Shown one piece after another: positions 18,275-27,245 of a stretch of DNA of 64,000 nucleotides. This stretch comes from Opitutus sp. GAS368 (GTDB lineage Bacteria; Verrucomicrobiota; Verrucomicrobiia; Opitutales; Opitutaceae). The position numbers and the translations under genes are program-made. The notes under the pieces were generated by a model. That model had not been told where the DNA came from. It made no database searches and worked only from the letters and a program-made list of their open reading frames with translations. The DNA lies in NCBI GenBank assembly GCA_945903465.1, contig CAMDOF010000019.1:1-64000 (forward strand). The letters run 5' to 3'. The stretch's first letter is position 1; the number at the start of each line of letters is the position of its first letter.

Positions 18275-21200
18275 TTAGTAACGAGCCTTGAGCCCCGCAT
18301 TGAAGCCCACGCCCATTTTAGTCCTGAAAAACTTGATGCGGCCATCCTCGGACAAATCAGAGCGGGGTGACGTGTCGAACAGGTTATAAACATCGAGATA
18401 GGCGTCGTAACGGCGCAGGAAACGATATTGCAGCTTGAGGTCGACGAGGGTCCGGGGCTCTTGGTACATCCGAAGCGTGCCGGTATCCTGATAGGGTCCA
18501 AAATAACGGTCTTCCCACTTGGCCAGCAGATTCGCTTGGAGGCCGTGGCCACGATACGACAGGCCCGCCGCACCGCTGCGCGGGCGGAAGTTCACCAAGT
18601 TTTTGGACGCCACCGTAGTCCCAAAATCTCCCTCGGTTTCCAGATACGTGAAATTGGAAGTGAAGCCAAAACCCCGAAAGAACCCGGGGAGAAAGCTGAA
18701 CTGCTGGTCGTAGCGCAGTTCCACGCCCCGAATGCGCGCACTGCCGATGTTGCGCGTCTGCGTCAACCGGTAGTTGGCGTACGTCCCCGAGCCGTCGATA
18801 CCGTCGGCACCCAAATCCGAGACAAAGGAGCGGAAGTAATTGGAGATTTGCTTCGTGAAAACGTTGACGCCCACGAGGCCGACCGGCTCGAAGTATTTTT
18901 CAATTCCCAACTCGAAATTGTCCGAAGTATACGGCCGCAGCCCCGGATTGCCGAGCGTTACACTCGGCGGATTGGTATCCGGATTCTCGGTGACTTGCGG
19001 GATCAGATTCCCGGCGGGCGCGCGCGTGATAGACCGGTTGTAGCTGCTTCGGATTAACAGTCCGATCCGCGGCTCATAGACGAAATGCACGCCGGGAAAA
19101 ACATGGCGATAGTTGCTGCTGGCGGTGTATCGTCGGATAAATGACTTCTGGGCGCGGGCCACGTTGGTCGCGACGACCACCGGATCGAAGCTGGCGCCGC
19201 CCACACTGCTGGCACCGAACGACGCCGTCGCGTTGCGCAGCCAAGCCGTGGCTTCCGGACTCGTCTCCTCCATGCGGAGCCCGCCCAGCACCCGCAATTT
19301 TCCGAGCTTGATGTTGCCCATGACGTAGGCGGAGCGGAGTTTCTCCTCGACGCTGACGTCCTGCATCAAGGAGGCGACATACATCGCGTAAGCGTTGGAT
19401 GCGGTCGGCCGCCAATACCCCGCCGGCACCTGGAGGGCGTCACCCGGCTGACGCGAGCTCGGCGGACCGGGAAACGGCCACGGACCGTAACGGCCGCCGG
19501 CCTGCCGGTAGCTGACCACCGTGAACGGAGCCATCGCATCGTCGCTCGTCGCGAGCAGTCCGTCGGCGCCCACAAAGCTCGCCTGTTCGTTTTCCTGGGC
19601 CTGGCTGCGCTTGTCGTGATCATACTTCACGCCGACCTTCACGAAGGAGGGAAATCGGGTAGGCAGGTTGTGTTGGTAGTCCGCCCGGAAACCAAGGAGG
19701 TCGTTGGGTGCCTGGTAGGACACTCGCGTATAATTCTTCAGCAGGTAATTCCTTGCTTCGTTAAGCGAGGGTCCGGCCGTTTGGGTGAACTTCGGATACC
19801 ACGGATCCTGATCGCGCCGGTCGATCTCGAAACCGATGCCGGTAACGTTTGCATACATCCGCGTCCACGCCGGCACGTTGAGATTGGAATGCGAGGTGTT
19901 GCCCTTGACCGAGAGGAACCCATCGCCGTTGAAGAGCTTGAGCTCCGTGCCGCCGCTCATCTGCCAATTTTGATTGTTGCGCGGAAACGTGCCAATTTCC
20001 AGCTCGCCGGTCGAGGCCGTGGCGGGCAGAAGCACCGAGCGCTCATAGGTGCTGCCGGCCGCAAAGCCCGCTACCGTCGCGCCCGAATTCCCGATCAAGA
20101 TGCGGTTGTAATGCTGGCTCTGCGTCTTGCTGTTCATAGCGACCTTGAAGAAGCCGAGCAGGTTGTCCGAAAACTTGTAGTCGACCGACAGGCCGGCGTT
20201 GCGGAAGACCTGCTCGGTCAGAAAGTCGCCGGTACCAAACACCCGCTGCAGCGGATTGGACGACTGCGGATTCAGCACAGATGTCGAGAGCGTGGTGACC
20301 GGGCCATACTCGTCCTGCGTCGTCGTCGATACCTGATGACTCACGTCGAGCGTCAACCCGAGATTATTTTTCCGCCCGAAAATGCTGAAGGCCTCGGAAT
20401 ATGAGAAGGAGAACGTATCGATATTATTGGGCCGATCCTGTAGCGGGCTGCCGTCGAATCCGCGTTTCCGCCAGAGCACTCCGGCGTTCAATGTAATTCG
20501 ACGTCCGGGCAGATCGAAGGCGCGCTTGGTGATCAGGTTCACGTAACCGCCGATGGCGTTGGCATCCATCGCGGGCGTCGGCGCCTTGATGAGTTCTACG
20601 AGCACAATGTTGCCCATACTCAGATGCTCGATCTGCGCATCGCGATTGACGCTGGTGCCGGTGGAGCTCGCCATTCGATCACCGTCCACCGTCAGTTGCG
20701 TGAAGCCTGGCGCTAGGCCGCGCACGGATACGGAGCGAACTTCGCTGCCAACTATCTCCACGTTCACGCCCGGCAGCCGCTGCACCAGTTCGCCGGGATT
20801 GGCGGAGGGGTTGCCATAAACATCGGTGGCGACGACGATCTTTGAGTTCATGGACTGCCTCTGCATCTGGTTCGCCAACGCGTTGCCTTCCCGAACGCCC
20901 ATCACAGTCACGGGGTCGAGCACGTAGATGGCTGAGTTCAGGTGGACGTCGCGGGTCATTTTTTGTCCTGGCTGCACGCTCAGGGGAAGTCGCGCCGTGT
21001 CCAGCCCGGCGTAGCTCACGACCAACGTGTGCGCGCCGGCAGGCAGGGAAAGCGTGAAGCGCCCACCCCGCTCAGCGGTGGTGCTGATGCTCGTTCCCTC
21101 GATGATGACCATCGCCCCTTCCAGCAGGCCGCCGGTCGCTTGGTTGGAGACGACACCGGTGAGGATGGCGCGGTCAGTCGCTTGTGCGGGTGACACGGTG

Positions 21201-21280
21201 GAAAAAAACAAAAGTGTCAGGAATACGATACATATCCGGCGGACGGAATCGCACGGCAATCTGCCGCAGCAATCCACCAT
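18275..21280 (-). CDS. TonB-dependent receptor (TBDR3)
   Basis: LTGVVSNQATGGLLEGAMVIIEGTSISTTAERGGRFTLSLPAG; NPGELVQRLPGVNVEIVGSEVRSVSVRGLAPGFTQLTVDG; barrel C-terminus. Confidence 0.92.
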   Translation of the reverse strand: MVDCCGRLPCDSVRRICIVFLTLLFFSTVSPAQATDRAILTGVVSNQATGGLLEGAMVIIEGTSISTTAERGGRFTLSLPAGAHTLVVSYAGLDTARLPLSVQPGQKMTRDVHLNSAIYVLDPVTVMGVREGNALANQMQRQSMNSKIVVATDVYGNPSANPGELVQRLPGVNVEIVGSEVRSVSVRGLAPGFTQLTVDGDRMASSTGTSVNRDAQIEHLSMGNIVLVELIKAPTPAMDANAIGGYVNLITKRAFDLPGRRITLNAGVLWRKRGFDGSPLQDRPNNIDTFSFSYSEAFSIFGRKNNLGLTLDVSHQVSTTTQDEYGPVTTLSTSVLNPQSSNPLQRVFGTGDFLTEQVFRNAGLSVDYKFSDNLLGFFKVAMNSKTQSQHYNRILIGNSGATVAGFAAGSTYERSVLLPATASTGELEIGTFPRNNQNWQMSGGTELKLFNGDGFLSVKGNTSHSNLNVPAWTRMYANVTGIGFEIDRRDQDPWYPKFTQTAGPSLNEARNYLLKNYTRVSYQAPNDLLGFRADYQHNLPTRFPSFVKVGVKYDHDKRSQAQENEQASFVGADGLLATSDDAMAPFTVVSYRQAGGRYGPWPFPGPPSSRQPGDALQVPAGYWRPTASNAYAMYVASLMQDVSVEEKLRSAYVMGNIKLGKLRVLGGLRMEETSPEATAWLRNATASFGASSVGGASFDPVVVATNVARAQKSFIRRYTASSNYRHVFPGVHFVYEPRIGLLIRSSYNRSITRAPAGNLIPQVTENPDTNPPSVTLGNPGLRPYTSDNFELGIEKYFEPVGLVGVNVFTKQISNYFRSFVSDLGADGIDGSGTYANYRLTQTRNIGSARIRGVELRYDQQFSFLPGFFRGFGFTSNFTYLETEGDFGTTVASKNLVNFRPRSGAAGLSYRGHGLQANLLAKWEDRYFGPYQDTGTLRMYQEPRTLVDLKLQYRFLRRYDAYLDVYNLFDTSPRSDLSEDGRIKFFRTKMGVGFNAGLKARY

Positions 21281-21298
21281 CGGGGATGTTTTATTTTT

Positions 21299-21460
21299 CC
21301 TAGGAACCTGGATTTGCGGGGGGGAAGGGTTTAAGGGGAGGGGCATGGTGGGATGGGGATGAGTTAGCCGTAAATGAGTCGATTTTGAGAGGGCGGCGGG
21401 CTCGGCTGATGCGGGGGACGGGGGGGCGCGGAACTGCTATTGCTAGGAAACTGGATTTTC
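21299..21460 (-). repeat. Copy R5 of the repeat family (short), bounded by two copies of CTAGGAA(A/C)CTGGATTT
   Basis: 21299 cctaggaacctggatttgcgg and 21442 gctaggaaactggattttccgg; interior matches R3. Confidence 0.8.
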
Positions 21461-21910
21461 CGGCGCCGCCGTCCCGAGACAGCCGCCGCGCCACGTGAGA
21501 ATGCCCGTCGGGAAACTCAGGCCCTCGGCGAACAGCGAGGACCGGTCGTAGATGCCGTCGCGGTTCGTGTCCTCGAGAATCCGCACGCGGCCGCCCGCCT
21601 TGCCCTTGCCGTCCAGGCCAAGCGGATAGTCCGCCATCTCCACGACCCAGAGCCGGCCGCGCTCATCCCAGTCAAAGGCCACCGGGTCCAGCACCAGCGG
21701 TTCCGCCGCGGCGAGTTCGACCTGGTATCCCGCCGGCAGGTGGATCTTCCGCCGCGACTCCTCGGGCGAAAGCGGCGCCGGCGGCACGAGCGGCGCCGCG
21801 GGAGCCTGCGGCGGTCGCGCGGGTTCAGCGGCCAGCAATGTGCATACAAGGGCCAGCAGCAGTACTACGACTCTCGAATTCATTCTAAATTCCTCGGACG
21901 AGGTAACCAC
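21443..21910 (-). pseudogene. Truncated PVC-type heme-binding protein (N-terminal ~150 aa only)
   Basis: HLPAGYQVELAAAEPLVLDPVAFDWDERGRLWVVEMADYPLG matches the N-termini of the intact heme proteins, then stops inside the repeat (ENPVS*). Confidence 0.75.
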
Positions 21911-22059
21911 TGATGCGCACTGATGACCACTGATGAAGACAAAGGGCGGGTGGAACGTAGGTTTCCTGGCCCACCCTGCAGGCGAAGGCGTAGAAGAGAA
22001 TTAGCCGCTCTGGATCAGTGTTCATAAGTGACAATCAGTGGTTCCTGCGCTTTCCAGAT

Positions 22060-23577
22060 TCACTTCCAATACTCCCGGATCAGCTCGACGGTCCGGTCGC
22101 GCAGTACGCCGCCGCCCTCGGAGCCGATCGGATTGCTGGCCGGCAGCGACCCGTAGCCGCCGCCGAGGGTCGAGCGCGGACTCGGCACGTAGGTGCCGGC
22201 GCCGGCGAGCTGGATGAGAAACGTCTGCGGGGCCGGGCTGCGTGATTTGATCTGGATCCCGTAGTCGAGGTAGTACTCGAACGGATTCGTCGCCACTGCG
22301 ACGTCGCCGATCCGCAGCACGTGGAATTCGATCGTCTGCGTCTGCGGCCCGTTCTTCTGCGCGTCGAAGCGCTCGAGCACGCGTTCATTCCAGCGCATGC
22401 GGCCGTACGCGCCCGTGATCGCGACATACCAGCGTCCGGTCCGCGTGGCCTCGGGTTGCGCGTCGATCTTCTTCTTCTCCGTCTCGTACCGGCCGCGCCA
22501 CAACCCGGCCTCCTTGCGGGCGTCGGCGATGTCGGCCTCGGTGAGCTTGTTCATCGGCAGCGCGAGGGTCTCGACGCGATGCAGCAGCTTCGGGCTGCGC
22601 TCGACCGTGCCCTTGATGGCCGGGAGCACCTCGTCGGCGGCATTGGCGATGCGGTGGGCGATCTCGGCGCGCACGGAACGTTTCTTGAGCGTGAGCATCC
22701 GCTGCGACGCCTTGTGGTCGTAGCTGCTGTTGCGCACGAAATGGGGTGCGATGTCGCCCGCGGTGCTGCACTGCGCGGCGACGAAGAGTTTTTCGCCGTG
22801 CCGGCGGCGCAGTTCGACGCGCACGTCGTGCCAGTAATCGGCCGTGAGCGAGAACAGGCTCTCGTCGGCCTGGGCGGGACACGCGACATTGACCACCAGA
22901 CCCGTGAGCGCGCCCTGCGGGTCGTAGGTCGCGAGGAAGTTCACGTCGTGGTCCTCGAAGCCCTCGATGTGGCTGAAGTCGGGCCGCGCGACGTCGCCGT
23001 ACATCGTGCTCTTGCCGCTGCGGTCGACCGAGCGCCGGTTCCGTCCGACCACGGCCTGACTCATGCCGTAGGCGATGCCGCCCGGGGCGCGACCCTCCCA
23101 GGCCCGCACGACAGCCTGCGCGATCAAGTCCGACGTGAAGGCGATGAGCGCACCCGTCTCCATGGTGCGAAACTCCATTCCCGGCACGATCCGTGCGGCG
23201 TCATAGAGCGGCGCGGTGTGCGAGTGCGTGGCGTGCAGGATGACCTTCTTCGGATCGAGGCCCACGGCGGACAGCAGTTTGCCGCGCACCGCGTCGCGCA
23301 ACGCGTCCGGAATACTGACGACGTCGCAGCTCACCAGGACCACGTGGTCGCCTTCGTTCTCGAGCGCGAGCACCGTGGTCGTGATCGGGTCGATGACGCC
23401 CTCCGACACCCGGGCGTGGAACTGGCCCGCGATGATCACGGGTTCCTTGGGCGTGAGGTCCGCCTGCGCCCAGCCGACCTTGAGGGCGGCGAACAGCGGG
23501 GAACCGAGCATGAGAGCAATCAAGCCTGCCGCCAGGCAGTGACGGCGGGTGCGGGGCAGAACGATGTGGGTCGTCAT
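22060..23577 (-). CDS. Neutral/alkaline non-lysosomal ceramidase-like protein
   Basis: LKVGWAQADLTPKEPVIIAGQFHARVSEGVIDPITTTVLALENEGDHVVLVSCDVVSIP...VILHATHSHTAP. Confidence 0.75.
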   Translation of the reverse strand: MTTHIVLPRTRRHCLAAGLIALMLGSPLFAALKVGWAQADLTPKEPVIIAGQFHARVSEGVIDPITTTVLALENEGDHVVLVSCDVVSIPDALRDAVRGKLLSAVGLDPKKVILHATHSHTAPLYDAARIVPGMEFRTMETGALIAFTSDLIAQAVVRAWEGRAPGGIAYGMSQAVVGRNRRSVDRSGKSTMYGDVARPDFSHIEGFEDHDVNFLATYDPQGALTGLVVNVACPAQADESLFSLTADYWHDVRVELRRRHGEKLFVAAQCSTAGDIAPHFVRNSSYDHKASQRMLTLKKRSVRAEIAHRIANAADEVLPAIKGTVERSPKLLHRVETLALPMNKLTEADIADARKEAGLWRGRYETEKKKIDAQPEATRTGRWYVAITGAYGRMRWNERVLERFDAQKNGPQTQTIEFHVLRIGDVAVATNPFEYYLDYGIQIKSRSPAPQTFLIQLAGAGTYVPSPRSTLGGGYGSLPASNPIGSEGGGVLRDRTVELIREYWK

Positions 23578-23605
23578 AAATGAATGGATTCTCCGGAGCC
23601 CGGAG

Positions 23606-23677
23606 TGGCGCGAGCATCCTGCTCGCGTGAAACGGAAACGCGGACCGGTCCCATCCGCGAGCAGGATGCTCGCGCCA
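23606..23677. repeat. Perfect 22-nt inverted repeat TGGCGCGAGCATCCTGCTCGCG ... CGCGAGCAGGATGCTCGCGCCA
   Basis: Arms 23606-23627 and 23656-23677 with a 28-nt spacer, upstream of the ceramidase-like gene and downstream of TBDR4. Confidence 0.85.
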
Positions 23678-23722
23678 CGTTGGCCGGCCGGTGCGGGCCC
23701 GGGGAGCTTGAGCGCGCCATGA

Positions 23723-26671
23723 TCAGAAGCGTCCCTCGACGCCCATGGTCCAGTTGGAGCCGAACTCGCCGTGCGCGACGAGATGGTTGCGCCGGTCGAC
23801 CCGGTAGCTCGCGATTGGCTCCTTCGTGATGTTGGTCCCGCTGAGGAACAGGCTCATGTTGCGCCAGGGCAGCCGGTAGCTCGCGCTCAGGCCGACGATG
23901 ACGCGCTCTTTACGAAACTCGTTCGCCGACGTGACGGTCTCATCATTCCACGAACCGCGCAGGCTGCCGTTGAACCCACGGTAGCGGAAACTGAAGCCAG
24001 CGGATCCGACGGCCGGGGAATTGCCGTAAGACAGGACCGCGTTGCTGTTCCGGACGCGCGTGTAGTTGGCGAAGACGCCGAGCCCGCGGAACACGCCGGG
24101 CAGCATCGAGAGCTGCTGGCTGTACTCGACCTCGTAGCCCTGGCTCCGGTAGTCGCTGGCGTTGTCCCAGGAGGTGAATACGTATCCCGGATAGTCGGCC
24201 TCGAGCCCGAGTTCCTCCGCCGGAATCTGCGACCGCTGGAAGTGCAGGTCCGTGATGTAGCGCCGGAAAACGCCGACTGACAGGATGCCGGCCGACTTGA
24301 GGTAATACTCCACGCGGGCGTAGTAATTCTCGCCGTACTCCGGCTTCAGGTCCGGGTTCGGGATGTTTCCGACCATCGTCACATCGTTCACGGTCATGAC
24401 GCCGGTCAGGTTGCCGTAGTCGGGCCGCATGATTGACTGGTTGTAGCCCGCGATCGCCATGAAGTTTTCCTGGAACCGGTACTTCGCGGCGCCGCTGAAG
24501 AAGATGTTGTCGTAGTCGCCGAAGCGCGTGCGCAACTGCCCGCGCTCGTAGATCCGCGCCGCCGTCCGGGTGGCCTCGTAGCGGGCCCCACCCTGCACGA
24601 TCAGCCGGCCGAGCTGGGTGTTGCCCATGAGATAGGCGGCGTCGATCAGCTCCTTGGCATATCTTTTTGGATACAGGTTGTCCGCGTTGGTCGCGTCCGC
24701 GGGGTTCTTCACGAAGTAGGCGGGGTTCGTGTTGAACAGGTCCCCGATCACGCCGCGATCCGGCCACGGGATGGTCCGGGTGAAGAGATTGCCGCCGAGC
24801 TGCGGATCGAATTGCACCGGCGTCCCGACCAGCGCCGGCCCCACCGGCCCGACGTACGACCAGCTGTGCGAGCTGCGCTTGATGGTGTAGATCTCCTCCT
24901 GGATCTTAAGGCCGGTCTTGAAGAACGTCGGCCGCACCCAGGGCAGCGTGAGCCTGGCGTTGAGGTGGCCGGAATATTTTTTCTTCACCGGCTGAAACAG
25001 CGCCGCGTTCCGGACGACGTTGTTGGCGGGAAAAGTGGGCAGCCAGCTGGTCAGCGAGTACAGGTCCGGACCGGACAGCTGCTGGAACTGCCAGGCTGTC
25101 TCGTCGGGGCCGCCGCGCTGCAGCCGCCAGCTGATCGGATAGAGGCTGACCGTAAAATTCGTCGGCGGGCCGACGCCGGAGCCGTCGGGCTGCGCGTTCC
25201 GGTAGTTGTTGCTGACGGTCGAGTACGCCAGCGCGGCGTCGACCCGCAGCTGTTCGCCCGCGTACACCACCTGTGGACTGTAGGAGTGCGAGCGGTCCGT
25301 CCGCTCCTGGTAGCCGCCCGCCATCTGCAGGCGGTTGGTGTTGCCCACGGCATTCGCCACCTGGGCGGTGGCCGACGAACCCGGGTCGAGGTTGTTCCGC
25401 GCCGTGATCAGCGTGAAATTGCGGTCGTAGATGCGGATGTCACGATCCGCCACCTGACCCCGGAGCGAGAGCGTGAGGCGGGGCGTGAGCTTGTAGTCGA
25501 GCCCGAGGTTGCCGCGGTTCGCCCGGTTGGACTTGGGGCCGTCGGCAAACTGGATCTGCGTGAGCACGATCGGGTCGGAGTTCACCGTGGTCGGCGCAGT
25601 GTTGTAGGTGTGCCGCAGGTGGTGGCGCTGGTGGTTGACGTGCGTGATGTCGAGCGAAGCGATCACGCCGAGGCGGTTGCCGAAGAACGTATCCGAAAAT
25701 TCGATGCTGCCGCTGGGGTGAACCTGATAGTGCTTTCCGTCCGAAGGCCCGCCCTCCTTCCGCAGCGTCATCCGCTCCGAGTTGCCCGTGAAGTAGAACC
25801 GCCACGCCACCTCGCGGCCCTTGCGCTGGAATGCGCTCTTGCTGGCGAGGTTGATCGAGCCCGCGGGAGCGTCGGCGTCCATGTCCGCGCTCGCCGTCTT
25901 GTTCAACTCGATCATGTCCGCGCTGCGCGCATTGATGGCGGTGAAACCCGGCTGCCGGCTCGAGCCGCTGCTCGAGGTGACGCGCACGCCGTCCACCATG
26001 AGCGCGCCGTACTTGGCGCCCATGCCGCCCATGCGCGCGCCCGTCATGTCCGACTGGTCGTACTCGATCTGCACGCCGGGCAGGTATTGGAGCAGTTCGC
26101 CGACATTGCCCTCCGAGAGGTCGCCGAAGACGTCGGAGGCCACGATGTTCTTCACGTTCATCGCGGCCCGCTGCTCCATCATCGCCTTGGCGTTGCCCTC
26201 GGCGGCGGTGGCGACGGTCATCCGGCTCATCTGCACGATATCGCCGGCGGCGCGGCCGGCCGCCGTCATCTCGAAGTCGCGCGTCACCACCTGACCCGCC
26301 GTGGTCGTCACCGGGACGGTCACGGTCGGGTGGCCCGCATACGTGAGGCTGAGCGTGATCGCGCCCACCGGCGCATTGAAGATGCGATAGGTGCCGTCGT
26401 CCTCGGAAAACACCAGGATCGACGTGCCATGCACCCGCACTTCCGCGTTGCGCACGTACTCGCCGGTGGCGGGGTTGAACACGCGTCCGGACACGGCGCC
26501 CGACTGCGCCGCCGCTCCGCCGCCCGGCGCCGCGGCGGCCGACAGCTCCGGCGGCACGAGGAACGGGAGGACAGTCGCAAGTCCGAGCGCGAGCGGGAGC
26601 GTGCGCAGAAGGCCGCGGACGGTTGCGCCGTCCGGATACCGGCGGCGCCGGCGGGATTGGAGTGGGGTCAT
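23723..26671 (-). CDS. TonB-dependent receptor (TBDR4)
   Basis: AVSGRVFNPATGEYVRNAEVRVHG; DLSEGNVGELLQYLPGVQIEYDQSDMTGARMGGMGAKYGALMVDG; C-term NWTMGVEGRF; paralogous to TBDR2. Confidence 0.92.
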   Translation of the reverse strand: MTPLQSRRRRRYPDGATVRGLLRTLPLALGLATVLPFLVPPELSAAAAPGGGAAAQSGAVSGRVFNPATGEYVRNAEVRVHGTSILVFSEDDGTYRIFNAPVGAITLSLTYAGHPTVTVPVTTTAGQVVTRDFEMTAAGRAAGDIVQMSRMTVATAAEGNAKAMMEQRAAMNVKNIVASDVFGDLSEGNVGELLQYLPGVQIEYDQSDMTGARMGGMGAKYGALMVDGVRVTSSSGSSRQPGFTAINARSADMIELNKTASADMDADAPAGSINLASKSAFQRKGREVAWRFYFTGNSERMTLRKEGGPSDGKHYQVHPSGSIEFSDTFFGNRLGVIASLDITHVNHQRHHLRHTYNTAPTTVNSDPIVLTQIQFADGPKSNRANRGNLGLDYKLTPRLTLSLRGQVADRDIRIYDRNFTLITARNNLDPGSSATAQVANAVGNTNRLQMAGGYQERTDRSHSYSPQVVYAGEQLRVDAALAYSTVSNNYRNAQPDGSGVGPPTNFTVSLYPISWRLQRGGPDETAWQFQQLSGPDLYSLTSWLPTFPANNVVRNAALFQPVKKKYSGHLNARLTLPWVRPTFFKTGLKIQEEIYTIKRSSHSWSYVGPVGPALVGTPVQFDPQLGGNLFTRTIPWPDRGVIGDLFNTNPAYFVKNPADATNADNLYPKRYAKELIDAAYLMGNTQLGRLIVQGGARYEATRTAARIYERGQLRTRFGDYDNIFFSGAAKYRFQENFMAIAGYNQSIMRPDYGNLTGVMTVNDVTMVGNIPNPDLKPEYGENYYARVEYYLKSAGILSVGVFRRYITDLHFQRSQIPAEELGLEADYPGYVFTSWDNASDYRSQGYEVEYSQQLSMLPGVFRGLGVFANYTRVRNSNAVLSYGNSPAVGSAGFSFRYRGFNGSLRGSWNDETVTSANEFRKERVIVGLSASYRLPWRNMSLFLSGTNITKEPIASYRVDRRNHLVAHGEFGSNWTMGVEGRF

Positions 26672-26688
26672 GACGGTTTGGGGATATT

Positions 26689-26965
26689 GCTAGGAAACTG
26701 GATTTGCGGGGGGGAGGGGTTTAAGGGGAGGGGCATGGCGGGATGGGGGGGTAGTTGGTGGCAAATGAACCGATTTTGAGAGGGTGGCGGGTTCGAATAA
26801 TGCTAGGGACTTGGGGCGGGGAACGGCTGCGGCAGAAAGGGGGATTTCGGGCGCGAATCGAGGCTCTGCTTGCCGTTTGGGGGCAAGCTGCTCTGGGGTG
26901 GGGTTGAGAGATGACCTCCGGATTTCCAGGGGTCAAGGGGCAAGCGTTTTTAGGAGTAGGTAAAA
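26689..26965 (-). repeat. Copy R6 of the G-rich repeat family, immediately upstream of TBDR4
   Basis: gctaggaaactggatttgcgggggggaggggtttaaggggaggggcatggcgggatgggg... matches R3. Confidence 0.88.
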
Positions 26966-27058
26966 AGCGTCAGCGCAGGTAAAAAGGGTCAGCAATGTTT
27001 AATGTGTCGCCCACTTCTTCCGCAGGAGAGCTCTTGGCATGGCGCAGCATTAAACATT
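26958..27058. repeat. 17-bp imperfect direct repeat (AGGTAAAAAG[C/G]GTCAGC x2) followed by inverted repeat AATGTTTAATG/CATTAAACATT
   Basis: 26958-26974 and 26977-26993; arms 26994-27004 and 27048-27058. Confidence 0.6.
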
Positions 27059-27245
27059 AACCCCCCCTCCGGATGCTCTCATTTACACCCGCGAACGAAT
27101 TCCGGGCTGGGGCGGGGTAGTGCTGAATCTTCTTCAGCCGTGAGGCTGTAGTCGTCGGTGGCGAGCATTCCCTTTGCAGACACAATGCGATACCGGTTGA
27201 GAACCGGCTGCAAAATCAATCCAACCGGCCTCTTGTCCCACCTCT

